A stretch of 64,000 nucleotides of DNA, from assembly GCF_002278925.1 (NCBI RefSeq), contig NZ_NCJH01000002.1, positions 62,001 to 126,000 on the forward strand, read 5' to 3'. The position numbers and the translations under genes were made by a program. Origin of the DNA: Polaromonas sp. 39-63-25 (GTDB lineage Bacteria; Pseudomonadota; Gammaproteobacteria; Burkholderiales; Burkholderiaceae_C). Shown here in pieces: positions 1 through 7,014 of the stretch. How positions within the stretch are numbered: position 1 is the stretch's first letter; the number at the start of each line of letters is the position of its first letter. The notes beneath the pieces were generated by a model. That model had not been told where the DNA came from. It saw only the letters and a program-made list of their open reading frames with translations, and searched no databases.

Positions 1-152
1 CGGGCATGGCTCAAGAAGAAGTCCACGTCGCCGGCCTGCATCTGCGCAAACGGCGGATGCCGCATCAGTTCCTGGCGCAAATTGGCCAGCAGGCTGCTCG
101 ACGGGCTCAAGTCGGCGTTGAGCAGGGAAAGAGGCTGTTCGGCATCCGTCAC
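1..152 (-). CDS. Partial: N-terminus of a probable CBS/DUF294 nucleotidyltransferase-type protein
   Basis: The reading frame starts with GTG at 152-150, seven bases after an AGGAGA ribosome binding site at 163-158, and runs off the left edge of the window. About 50 residues are visible. They contain a segment of the type LRQELMRHPPFAQM followed by VDFFL, which resembles the N-terminus of bacterial proteins that combine a cyclic-nucleotide-binding domain, CBS pair and DUF294 nucleotidyltransferase domain. That family call is from memory and only the first residues can be seen. The gene lies 697 bp downstream of the TonB receptor gene on the same strand, separated from it by repeats, so it is probably transcribed on its own. 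Confidence 0.5.
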   Translation of the reverse strand, partial: MTDAEQPLSLLNADLSPSSSLLANLRQELMRHPPFAQMQAGDVDFFLSHA

Positions 153-252
153 GGGCGTCTCCTGATATTTTGAAAACCATTATCCGGGAAGGACTTGCTG
201 TTGTGCTGATTCAGCGCAAACGGGGCCACCGTTTTGCCCCAATCCCACTCCT

Positions 253-303
253 GCCCGTTCGGGCTGAGCCTGTCGAAGTCTGTGCAAGCTTGCGCTTCGA
301 TGG
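253..303. repeat. REP-like unit (GGGCTGAGCCTGTCGAAG type)
   Basis: The unit begins CCCGTTCGGGCTGAGCCTGT and ends in CGCTTCGATGGG, so TCGAAG and CTTCGA can pair as a stem. Units with this core are common between genes in many proteobacteria; that is general knowledge, and only one copy is seen in this window. Confidence 0.5.
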
Positions 304-342
304 GTGTTCAAACAAGCCGGGTCTCGGCCCGGCGGCCGACTC

Positions 343-370
343 ACTTTCTCTTGCGTCGCCAAGAGAAAGT
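343..370. repeat. Perfect 11-bp inverted repeat inside an intergenic repeat
   Basis: ACTTTCTCTTG at 343-353 and CAAGAGAAAGT at 360-370 are exact reverse complements with a 6-base loop. The bases after it (AAGCAAAGAGAAGGCGACCC, 371-390) repeat part of the arm sequence. I recall units like this between genes in Comamonadaceae and Xanthomonadaceae genomes. It could act as a bidirectional terminator, although neither side has a clear T-run. Confidence 0.6.
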
Positions 371-570
371 AAGCAAAGAGAAGGCGACCCGATGGTCTGG
401 GACCCTCCGCTTCGCTACGGGCAACCTGCGGTGCTCGACAAAAGCGGGGGCTCGCTCGAACTCGGCTTCGCTCAGACAATCGCAAGCCCTGATCCGTTTT
501 TGCCTGTGCTCCTCGGCCCAGCCCGACGGGTGGAGAAGAGAAACCAAATACCAGAGACAAAATCCGGAGT

Positions 571-595
571 CCTTGAAGCGCGCAGCGCTTCAAGG
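571..595. repeat. Perfect 11-bp stem with 3-base loop
   Basis: CCTTGAAGCGC at 571-581 pairs exactly with GCGCTTCAAGG at 585-595 around the loop GCA. It lies in the repeat-rich stretch downstream of the TonB receptor gene. No T-run follows, so a terminator role is only possible. Confidence 0.6.
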
Positions 596-671
596 ACGGG
601 AATCCCAACAGACCGTCACGTTTGCACGCGAGCAAAACAAGCACACGTGATGCAAGGACCTGCCTTCAATC

Positions 672-850
672 AAGCAGGGGCCGCGGAACCGGCTTTGCCG
701 GGCCGCAGGCGCAGCGGCCCCCTCGGGGCTGGTGCCTTCGGCTCCGAACCTGCTTGAGCAGGTTTGGACAGGCACCAGAAGCGAAGCCTCTGGCGAGCGG
801 CGGCCTGCAAGGTGCGGGAGCTACGCGCAGCGAGCGACCGTGGGGGCTCT
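672..850 (-). repeat. Conserved-core intergenic repeat, copy 1 of 3
   Basis: Read on the minus strand it starts GAGCCCCCACGG (about 850) and ends in a core containing GCGCCTGCGGCCCGGCAAAG and CCGGTTCCGCGGCCCCTGCT at about 715-672. The same core occurs at 28095-28195 and 63253-63345. This copy is longer than the other two and carries an extra hairpin, AACCTGCT (747-754) with AGCAGGTT (757-764). It lies immediately downstream of the TonB receptor stop codon. Confidence 0.75.
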
Positions 851-2948
851 AGAAGCTCGCCTGCAAACCCACCTTCAAGCTGCGCCCCGGCAGCGGCGCT
901 TTCGGAAACGCCGTGCTGGTCAGCACCGAACTCGCGCTGTAGGCCAGCCTGTCGGTGAGGTTGTCCAGCCGCGCATACCAGAGCAGCGTCGCGGCGCCGG
1001 CCTTGACGCGGTAGGACGCGGCGGCGTTCCACAGCGTGTAGGCCGCGGTTTCCCCGGTGGGCGACGCCGGTACACGCTTCTGCGCGGCGTTGTGGTCGAA
1101 GCCCAGGCTGGTGCCCCACGGACCGCTGGCCCACAGCAGCGAGGCGCCCACGCGCCAGGGCGCAATGCGCGGCAGCGGCTGGCCGTTGCTGAGGTTGGTG
1201 GCGCGCACCATGTCGCCGCGCAGCGCCAGGTCCACCTGCGAGGCACCTTCCAGCAGGCGGATGTTGCCGCTGGCCTCGACGCCGGTGAAACGTGCGCGCA
1301 CCTGCTCGTAGCGGAATTCGGCCAGCGGCTTGAACTCGGCACCCGTCGCGGTGAAGCCCGGGTTGCCAGTGTCTTCCACCGGATTGACCGCGCCATCTTC
1401 CGCATTGCGCCTGACGCCAGCCGTCTGGTTCAGCGCGATGTAGTTCCTGAAGCGGCTCACATAGCTGTTGACCTTGAAGCTGTGCCCGCCCGACTTCCAG
1501 GCCGCGCCTATGTCGAGGTTGCCTGACTGTTCTTTTGTCAGGCTGGCGTTGCCTACTTCATAGGCGGCCGTGGCAATGTGCGGGCCGTCGGCAAACAGCT
1601 CGTAGTCTTTCGGCGCGCGTTCCGTATAAGCCAGGTTGCTGGTCAGTTGCCAGCCGGGCGCGGCATTCCACAGCGCGCCCAAGGCATAACTGCCGGGCTT
1701 GAAGTCCCGCGTTGCCGGCGTGAAGCGCGTCACCAGCGGATTGCCGAAAGACTCGACCTTGACCGACTCCAGCCGGCCGCCCAGGCTCAGCTTGCCCCAG
1801 TCCGTGCCCAGCTCTTCATAGGCAAACACCGCCGACTGCGCCGTCTTGCTGTAGGGGGCAAAGGCTTCCGTGCCGTCGGCGGAAAAACGGTTGGACTCGG
1901 TCTGGAAACCCAGCACGCCGTCGAGCTTGCCGAGTTTCGCGTGACGCGCTTCCAGCCGGAAATCGCTGCCCTTGTTCTTGAACACCGTTCCGGCGGTCGC
2001 GCCTTCGAACTCGGTGTGGCCGTAGTCAGTCTGGCTGTACTGGCCCTTGATGCTCTGGATGGGCCCGCCCAGGTTGCGCACTTCGCCTTCGATCGCATAA
2101 CGGTCCGACTTCATGCCGAGGGTGACTTCGTCTTCCGCCACCGTGCCGTAGGTGCTGCGGTAATTGCTGGCCGACGCGCCGAGGTAGCCGTTGTCGAAAA
2201 ACACCGAGCCGCCGACGGCACCGCCATGCACGTCGCTGGCCGAGTTGCAGATGCGGCGGGAGCTGGTGGTCACCCCGGCCTTGGTGCAGTTCAGGTCGCG
2301 CGGTACGCGCGCGTCGCTGGTCTCGCGGTCGAAGGCATCGACGTGCAGGCTGTAGCGCTTGTTGCCGCCTTCGAGCAGCACAGCCTTGCCGCGCTCCGAG
2401 TTGCCGCTGGCCAGGCTCAGGTCGGCCTTGCCGCTGATCCCACCCTTCTCGTCGAACTGCGGCTCGCGCGGGATGCGGTTGTCGATCACGTTGACCACGC
2501 CGCCGACGGCGCTGCCGCCGTACAGCAGGGCGCCGGGGCCGCGCAGCACCTCGATGCGTTCGATGCTGATGGGATCGGCCGTGACCGCGTGGTCATAACT
2601 CAGGCTGGAGGCATCGAGCGCGCCGCCACCGTTGGCCAGGATGCGGATGCGGTCGCCGTCCAGCCCGCGAATCACGGGCCGGCTGGCGTTGGGGCCGAAG
2701 TAGGTGCTGCTGACGCCAGGCATGCCATCCAGCGTTTCACCGAGCGTGGTTTTGGAGCGCAACAGCAGGCCGGCGCCTGAATACTGCGTGGCGGGGGTGA
2801 TCAGGTCCGTCGCACCCAGCGGGTTGCCGGTGACGGTGATTTCTTTCAGTGTGGGCGCCGCTGTCTGGGCGTGGGCCAGCGAGCAGCCGAGCGCGAACAG
2901 GGCGAACGTGGCCGTGCCGATGGCAGGGCGGGGGAATGGTTTTTTCAT
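849..2948 (-). CDS. znuD: TonB-dependent outer-membrane receptor, ZnuD-like (zinc uptake)
   Basis: A 699-residue outer-membrane receptor that would bring zinc, or a zinc complex, into the periplasm using TonB energy. Residues 1-27 are a signal peptide ending in AHA. The plug domain (about 35-160) holds the IRGLDGDRIRILANGG and IERIEVLRGPGALLYGGSAV segments typical of the ZnuD branch. Two cysteines (C221, C234) lie in a likely extracellular loop. The chain ends in a terminal phenylalanine, as beta-barrel proteins do. It is the last gene of a minus-strand operon that begins with zur, 72 bp after the His-rich DUF2946-like gene; that context supports zinc rather than iron or haem. No strong ribosome binding site is visible. 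The substrate call rests on family resemblance and context. Confidence 0.85.
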   Translation of the reverse strand: MKKPFPRPAIGTATFALFALGCSLAHAQTAAPTLKEITVTGNPLGATDLITPATQYSGAGLLLRSKTTLGETLDGMPGVSSTYFGPNASRPVIRGLDGDRIRILANGGGALDASSLSYDHAVTADPISIERIEVLRGPGALLYGGSAVGGVVNVIDNRIPREPQFDEKGGISGKADLSLASGNSERGKAVLLEGGNKRYSLHVDAFDRETSDARVPRDLNCTKAGVTTSSRRICNSASDVHGGAVGGSVFFDNGYLGASASNYRSTYGTVAEDEVTLGMKSDRYAIEGEVRNLGGPIQSIKGQYSQTDYGHTEFEGATAGTVFKNKGSDFRLEARHAKLGKLDGVLGFQTESNRFSADGTEAFAPYSKTAQSAVFAYEELGTDWGKLSLGGRLESVKVESFGNPLVTRFTPATRDFKPGSYALGALWNAAPGWQLTSNLAYTERAPKDYELFADGPHIATAAYEVGNASLTKEQSGNLDIGAAWKSGGHSFKVNSYVSRFRNYIALNQTAGVRRNAEDGAVNPVEDTGNPGFTATGAEFKPLAEFRYEQVRARFTGVEASGNIRLLEGASQVDLALRGDMVRATNLSNGQPLPRIAPWRVGASLLWASGPWGTSLGFDHNAAQKRVPASPTGETAAYTLWNAAASYRVKAGAATLLWYARLDNLTDRLAYSASSVLTSTAFPKAPLPGRSLKVGLQASF

Positions 2949-3020
2949 GAGGGCTCGTTGAATCGGAAACAGAAAACGTCAAGCAACGACCATGCGGCCG
3001 CGCTCGACAACTTCGGGAGT

Positions 3021-3431
3021 TCAACGAGCCCGGGGTGGGCCGCGTGCTTCGAAAAGCGCGGCCCGGCGGGCGAGTACTTCGCCTTCCAGAAATTGAAAAA
3101 CAAACGGGGAAAGCACCATGGGCAGCGCCAAGGGCGGCGCAGCCGGCAGCACATCGCTGTGGCACAGCTGATCGAAAACGCGGCAATCCGAATCGTCAAG
3201 ATGGACGGAGAAAAGATCCGCGAGCCAGCCATGTCCACCCGCGCGTTCATGCGCGTGGTCGTGCGCATGAGCATCGACCTCAAGGAGTTGTTGCGCAGCC
3301 GGACGGTCGCCACCAGCGCCGTGAACCAGGCCGTGAACCAGGCCGTGCATCTGGCCGAGCACCGGCGCAAGCAGGAGCACCAGGACCAGATAGCCCCAGG
3401 CTGCCCGCCACACCATGCGCCTGAAAACCAT
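3021..3431 (-). CDS. Histidine-rich DUF2946-like small protein of the zinc operon
   Basis: 136 residues with an N-terminal hydrophobic segment (about 10-24, YLVLVLLLAPVLG), followed by a histidine-rich stretch (MHGLVHGLVHG, then AHAHDHAHERAGGHG, about 28-70). After that come DCRVFDQLCHSD and a C-terminal ARGPPRAR, a pattern I associate with DUF2946 proteins beside TonB receptors. The histidines suggest metal binding at the periplasmic side. Six bases separate it from the upstream DUF3299 gene. The DNA behind GLVHGLVHG is a short tandem repeat (about 3320-3356). Function unknown; a zinc-chaperone or sensing role is inference. Confidence 0.7.
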   Translation of the reverse strand: MVFRRMVWRAAWGYLVLVLLLAPVLGQMHGLVHGLVHGAGGDRPAAQQLLEVDAHAHDHAHERAGGHGWLADLFSVHLDDSDCRVFDQLCHSDVLPAAPPLALPMVLSPFVFQFLEGEVLARRAALFEARGPPRAR

Positions 3432-3437
3432 GGGTGT

Positions 3438-4022
3438 TTACTTCACCGTCACCGCATCGTTGATGCGGTAATACAGGCCATAGGAGTCGTCGTGCAGCAC
3501 CTGCAGGCGGCCTTCCACCACCACGACCTCCATGCTGTATTTCACCGGGGTTTTGGTCTTGACCTCGACCATGCTTTCCGGCCCGCCCGGCACGCAGAAG
3601 GAGCAGGTCAGCGGCACCGACGACAGCAGGAAGTGGCGCTGCTTTTCACCCGGCTCCAGCGGCATCATGAAGCCCTGGATGCGCTGGGTCTTGCCGTTCA
3701 TGCCGAGCTGGCTTTCATTGAACACCGGCAGGATGCGGTTCTTCTCGTTTTTGGTTTTCACGTCGGTCAGCACCGACCAGGGCACCACGTCGCCGCGCGG
3801 GGCCAGCGGCGCATACGGGCTGTTGGCCCCGTGCACACCCGCGCCCTGCCCGGCCGGCAGCGCCAGGCCGTCCGGTGCGGCAGGCGCCGCCTTGGCCGCC
3901 GCGGGCTTGCCGCTGCCGGCAGGCAGGGGCGAGCTCAGCTGCGCGCGTGCGGCGCCTGCGGCGAACAGCAGGGCCAGCAACAGCGGTGCCGTCTTGAAAG
4001 TGGTGGAAGCAGAGGGGCTCAT
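3438..4022 (-). CDS. DUF3299 periplasmic protein (ZrgD-like)
   Basis: 194 residues starting at the ATG at 4022-4020, which follows GGAGAACCC; the frame is open further upstream but has no better start. Residues 1-29 form a signal peptide (LLLALLFAAGAARA|Q). The mature part contains GFMMPLEPGEKQRHFLLS and CSFCVPGGPESMVEV, the hallmark blocks of DUF3299, with a C-x2-C pair. In Vibrio (ZrgABCDE) and Pseudomonas (the PA4063-PA4066 cluster), DUF3299 proteins sit with an FtsX-type permease and an ATPase in zinc-starvation loci. The same partners are present here. The biochemical role is not known. Confidence 0.8.
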   Translation of the reverse strand: MSPSASTTFKTAPLLLALLFAAGAARAQLSSPLPAGSGKPAAAKAAPAAPDGLALPAGQGAGVHGANSPYAPLAPRGDVVPWSVLTDVKTKNEKNRILPVFNESQLGMNGKTQRIQGFMMPLEPGEKQRHFLLSSVPLTCSFCVPGGPESMVEVKTKTPVKYSMEVVVVEGRLQVLHDDSYGLYYRINDAVTVK

Positions 4023-4054
4023 GGGTTCTCCAGAAACGTTGCAGTGGCGGCGCG

Positions 4055-4318
4055 TCAATGCGCGTGTTTCATGCCGCAGTATTTTCCCACCGCCAGCCCC
4101 TTGCAGGAAGCCTGCAACTCTTTGATGCAGACATCTTCCTTCTTGCCCGACTCCAGGCATTTGGCCGCGGCCTCATGCGCGGCCGCCATGGCGCGGTGGC
4201 GCTGGATGTCTTCCTTGGTTTCTGCGTCCTTGTGTTGCGCATGCGCTATTGAAAACGTAGCTGTCAGCGCAAGCGTGGCAAGGGCAGGAAGCATTTTTTT
4301 CATATATTTCTTGATCAT
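4055..4318 (-). CDS. Small secreted protein of the zinc operon, unknown family
   Basis: 87 residues. I place the start at the ATG 4318-4316, six bases after GAGGTG; an ATG five codons further in (MKKML) is an alternative. Residues 1-27 are a signal peptide ending in AHA. The mature part is 60 residues, charged, with four cysteines (C-LESGKKEDV-C, C-KGLAVGKY-C) and histidines at both ends (AQHKD and KHAH). Its ribosome binding site overlaps the end of the permease gene, so the two are probably translated together. It occupies the place where ZrgA-type DUF2796 metal-binding proteins occur in related loci, but it does not look like DUF2796. A periplasmic metal carrier is one possibility. Confidence 0.65.
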   Translation of the reverse strand: MIKKYMKKMLPALATLALTATFSIAHAQHKDAETKEDIQRHRAMAAAHEAAAKCLESGKKEDVCIKELQASCKGLAVGKYCGMKHAH

Positions 4319-4323
4319 GGGGT

Positions 4324-5526
4324 TCACCTCGACTGTAAAAGTTCAAACACAGGGACCCGGTAGGCCTCGTACGCGGGCAGCAGCGCTGACAGCAGCGCCA
4401 CACCGACGGCCAGAACCGGCACACTCACCAACCCGACCGGCCACGACAACGCACCGACCAGGACCGACTTGTCCAGCTGCAGCAGCCAGGCGAGCAGCGC
4501 CATCAGCCCCTGCCCCGCCAGCACGCCGATCACGGTCGCCAGCAGCGCCAGCCACAGCGCCTCGCACAGCAACAGCGCCGCCACCTTGCGCGGCGGCGCG
4601 CCCAGCAAACGCAGCAGCGCCAGGTCGGCGCGGCGCTCGCGCACGGCGCTCCACAGCGCGATGAACACGCTCAGGCCCGCCGTCAGCAGCAACACGCCAG
4701 CCAGCGCGCGCAACACGTCGGTGCCCACGCCGATCATGCCCAGCAGACGCGTGATCTCCAGCGCCGGCGCGGCCGCCTGCATCTCGGTGCTGCTGTTCAC
4801 AAAGCGCGGAAAGGTCACCGCCGCCAGCGGCGTGCGGTACTGAATCAGCGCCAGCGTGATTTCGCGCTCGTCTTCCAGCACCTGGCGGTCGTCGGCGTCG
4901 AGGGCCGTGTGATCTTCATGGACCTGCCAGACGGAATCCAGCGCCGTCAGCACCAGCCGGTCCAGCACCGAGCCGCCGGGCGCCAGCACGCCGCTGACGA
5001 CGTAGGGCGTCTGTCCATGGCTGTCACCGCCGCCGGCCAGGCCGTGGCTGCCGGCGAAGCGGTCGCCCACCTTCAGGCCGGTTTGCTTGGCCACCTGCGC
5101 GCCCAACACCGCCTGCATGGGCGCCGTCCAGACGCTGCCCTGCGCAAACGTCGCCTGGTAATGGGTGAGGTAGTCCGGCGTGGTACCCACAATGCGGAAG
5201 CCGCGCAAGCTGTCGCCCAGGCTGAGCGGGATCAGCTTCGCCACATGCGGGTGTTGTTCGAGTTCCTTCACCGCCGCCAGCGGCACGTTGCCGGTGGGCG
5301 CGTCGATGTGGAACACGCCCGAGAGGATCAGCTGCATCGGGCTGCCCTTGGCGCCCACCACCACGTCGATGCCGGCCAGGTCGCGTTCAAACGCCTGGTC
5401 GATCTGGTGGCTGACCAACAGCACAAAGCTCAGCGACGCCAGCCCGAGGCTGAGCAGCAGCACGTTGAGCCCCGCCGCAAGCGGTCGGGACCAGAGGAAA
5501 CGCCAGGCAAATGCTATGGTATTCAT
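4324..5526 (-). CDS. FtsX/MacB-type ABC permease of the zinc operon (ZrgB-like)
   Basis: 400 residues with the FtsX-family layout: one N-terminal membrane helix (about 16-40, LNVLLLSLGLASLSFVLLVS), a periplasmic domain of about 200 residues (AFERDLAGIDVVVGAKGSPM), then three C-terminal helices (around 268-295, 312-335 and 360-385). It overlaps the ATPase gene by ATGA (5526-5523). FtsX-type permeases usually do mechanical work in the envelope rather than move a small solute, so in this operon the pair may help load or remodel a metal-binding partner (inference). The first codons of this gene are formed by a copy of a dispersed 55-bp repeat (5509-5567). Confidence 0.85.
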   Translation of the reverse strand: MNTIAFAWRFLWSRPLAAGLNVLLLSLGLASLSFVLLVSHQIDQAFERDLAGIDVVVGAKGSPMQLILSGVFHIDAPTGNVPLAAVKELEQHPHVAKLIPLSLGDSLRGFRIVGTTPDYLTHYQATFAQGSVWTAPMQAVLGAQVAKQTGLKVGDRFAGSHGLAGGGDSHGQTPYVVSGVLAPGGSVLDRLVLTALDSVWQVHEDHTALDADDRQVLEDEREITLALIQYRTPLAAVTFPRFVNSSTEMQAAAPALEITRLLGMIGVGTDVLRALAGVLLLTAGLSVFIALWSAVRERRADLALLRLLGAPPRKVAALLLCEALWLALLATVIGVLAGQGLMALLAWLLQLDKSVLVGALSWPVGLVSVPVLAVGVALLSALLPAYEAYRVPVFELLQSR

Positions 5527-5567
5527 AGCTGCTCGCGCCCGAGGTACAAGGGCTGGAAGCCGATTTG
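5509..5567 (+). repeat. Dispersed ~55-bp double-hairpin repeat, copy A (spans a gene junction)
   Basis: It contains GCTATggtattcATAGC (5513-5529), then CTGCTCGCGCCCGAGG and AAGGGCTGGAAGCCGATTT, matching copies at 27463, 49004, 52324 and 61536. It covers the last dozen codons of the ABC ATPase gene and the start of the permease gene, both read from the opposite strand. Confidence 0.75.
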
Positions 5568-6179
5568 ACTATCAAGACTGGCTGAAACACGCGAATCATG
5601 CGTTGCAATCACCAGCGTGGCGCCCTGCTGCCTCGCCGTGGTCTGCAGCAATTCCACAGCTTGCCGCGCCGCGTCGTCGTCCAGACTGGCCGTCGGTTCG
5701 TCTGCCAAGATCACCTGCGGCTGCAACAACACCGCCCGCGCCAGCGCCACACGCTGCGCCTGCCCGCCCGAGAGCTGCGCCGGCTTGCGCATGGCGAGCT
5801 CATTCACACCGAGCGCCGTGAGCGCCTCGCGGATGCGTCCATCGTCCTGCGCCTGACCGGCGGCCCACTGCGCGATCGCCAGGTTGGCGTGCACCGTCAG
5901 CGCGCTGCTCAAATGAAGTTTCTGCGGCAGAAAACCAATCGTCTTCGCGCGCCAGGCATCACTCGCCACTTTGCCCAGCGCGGTCAGCGACTGCCCGGCT
6001 ACCGTGATGTCGCCAGCGGTCGGCGTCAGCAGCCCAGCCGCGAGTGCCAGCCACGTGGACTTGCCCGAACCCGATGCGCCGCGCAGCAGAAGCACCCCGC
6101 CCTGCACAACATCGATGTCGTCAAAGCGAAGCGCCGGCCCGCCGGGGTACTGGTAGGCCAGTTGCCGCGTACGGATCAC
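5523..6179 (-). CDS. ABC transporter ATP-binding protein of the zinc operon (LolD/ZrgC-like)
   Basis: 218 residues. The start is the GTG at 6179-6177, overlapping the zur stop by four bases (GTGA), a sign of translational coupling; the frame is open upstream but that stretch encodes Zur in another frame. Motifs visible: Walker A GASGSGKST (about 35-43), Q-loop FLPQK, signature LSGGQAQRVALARA, Walker B VILADEPTASLDD, switch histidine in VIATHD. It partners the FtsX-type permease directly downstream. Its last dozen residues (from about SQIGFQPLYLGREQL) lie in a dispersed repeat unit, so the C-terminus may have been reshaped. Confidence 0.85.
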   Translation of the reverse strand: MIRTRQLAYQYPGGPALRFDDIDVVQGGVLLLRGASGSGKSTWLALAAGLLTPTAGDITVAGQSLTALGKVASDAWRAKTIGFLPQKLHLSSALTVHANLAIAQWAAGQAQDDGRIREALTALGVNELAMRKPAQLSGGQAQRVALARAVLLQPQVILADEPTASLDDDAARQAVELLQTTARQQGATLVIATHDSRVSASLDSQIGFQPLYLGREQL

Positions 6180-6742
6180 GCTGGCAGGCCCTTGGCGCTG
6201 GTGGCGCAATCGGCGCACACGCCCCGCACCGCAAAGTCCAGGCTCATGCCCTGGTAACCCAGCGCCTTCAGGGCTTCGAGCGCCGATTGCGCCGCACGGT
6301 CGAGGTCGCCGGCGCTGGCCTGCAAGGCGTTCTCCAGCGGGCTGTCGCGGTGGCAGCTCTGGCATTCAAAGTGCGGCATCGCATGCACACCCGCCGGCAT
6401 CGCCTGGTAGCGGCGCACCCGGCTCGCATCCACCCGGCAAAGCAGCAGGCCGACTTGTGTGAGGCGGTCGATCAGGCGGTAGAGCGTGACGCGGTCCAGC
6501 GGCGCAATTTCCGCCGCCTTCGCCTTCTTTCCCGTCTTTGTCATTGCGGACTGGATCCGCAATCCAGGCCGTTCTTCTCCCTCGGTCAGCGCCGCCTGCA
6601 ACTGGGCATGCGTGTAACTCGTGTCCGGATGCGCCAGTAGCCACCCCAGCACGCGGCGCGCAGCAATCGTGCGGCGCAGGCCGTGGGCTGACAGCAAGGC
6701 GTCGATCGGGTCTGCTTCTTTGTGGTGGAGGACAGTGGCCAT
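6176..6742 (-). CDS. zur: Zur: zinc-responsive Fur-family repressor
   Basis: 188 residues from the ATG at 6742-6740. It has an N-terminal winged helix with recognition helix LDRVTLYRLIDRL (82-94) and a C-terminal metal/dimer domain with H124, C127-x2-C130 (HFECQSC) and C176-x2-C179. It would repress this operon when zinc is sufficient and release it on starvation. An extra stretch of about 20 residues (57-79, RPGLRIQSAMTKTGKKAKA) interrupts the DNA-binding domain before the recognition helix; it is encoded by a palindromic repeat at 6541-6570. First gene of the operon, with a dyad operator candidate 30-60 bases upstream, so autoregulation is likely. Zur rather than Fur is chosen from the operon content. 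Confidence 0.85.
   Translation of the reverse strand: MATVLHHKEADPIDALLSAHGLRRTIAARRVLGWLLAHPDTSYTHAQLQAALTEGEERPGLRIQSAMTKTGKKAKAAEIAPLDRVTLYRLIDRLTQVGLLLCRVDASRVRRYQAMPAGVHAMPHFECQSCHRDSPLENALQASAGDLDRAAQSALEALKALGYQGMSLDFAVRGVCADCATSAKGLPA
6541..6570. repeat. Palindromic REP-like unit inside zur
   Basis: TTGCGGA (6544-6550) and TCCGCAA (6556-6562) are exact inverted repeats, and CTGGAT/ATCCAG overlap them. The minus strand reads TGGATTGCGGATCCAGTCCG, the core of a dispersed proteobacterial repeat whose spurious translation (WIADPVRND) is familiar. Here it is read in a different frame as part of Zur. Confidence 0.65.
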
Positions 6743-6771
6743 GGGATATCGGGCAACATGCGCTGCAAGTG

Positions 6772-6804
6772 GTGATACATAACGCAATTTGGTTGCATTA
6801 TCAC
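6772..6804. promoter_or_regulatory. Candidate Zur operator upstream of zur
   Basis: ATAACGCAA (6779-6787) and TTGCATTAT (6793-6801) form a 9-bp inverted repeat with one mismatch around TTTGG. Outside it, GTGATA (6772-6777) mirrors TATCAC (6799-6804). The A/T-rich dyad stands out from its GC-rich surroundings and lies 30-62 bases upstream of the zur start. Spacing and composition fit a Fur-family site; assignment to Zur is inference. Confidence 0.55.
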
Positions 6805-7014
6805 CGAAACCCCGGAGGCTGGCCAGGCGAACACTGTAAAAAATCAGGGGGTGTCCCAGGCACGGCGGCATGGGGCAACCCGAATGCCGAATTCTCTACG
6901 AATGTCGCGCAAGGGCATGTGCAGGTACGGCTCAAAGTTGTTCTAGGGCCAACGGCGCCGTTGCCGCGCACAGCGAACCAAGGTGCGCGGAATCAGGAGC
7001 CTCATCGTCGTGCG
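6805..7014. other. Gap between zur and the DUF4145 gene, nothing identified
   Basis: About 200 bases with no supported gene. On the minus strand around 6935-6870 a short frame reads like protein (EPYLHMPLRDIRREFG) but has no start or ribosome binding site; it could be a gene remnant or chance. Confidence 0.4.

Larger units (their letters stand above)
153..848. repeat. Intergenic region made of several dispersed repeats, no gene
   Basis: I see no credible gene in these roughly 700 bases; the open frames have no ribosome binding site and no protein-like composition. The region is a patchwork of repeat units: a REP-like unit at 253-303 (CGGGCTGAGCCTGTCGAAG type), a unit with a perfect hairpin at 343-370, another perfect hairpin at 571-595, and the conserved-core repeat at about 672-850. 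It separates the end of the TonB receptor gene from the next gene on the same strand. Confidence 0.75.

Noticed and set aside
170-757. Open frames in the 153-848 gap as genes
   Set aside because: They consist of translated repeats (for example the PFGLSLSK type) and have no start signals.
6743-6871. Longer zur start at 6871
   Set aside because: It would cover the operator candidate, and the extra residues do not resemble the family. The ATG at 6742 fits the Fur-family length.
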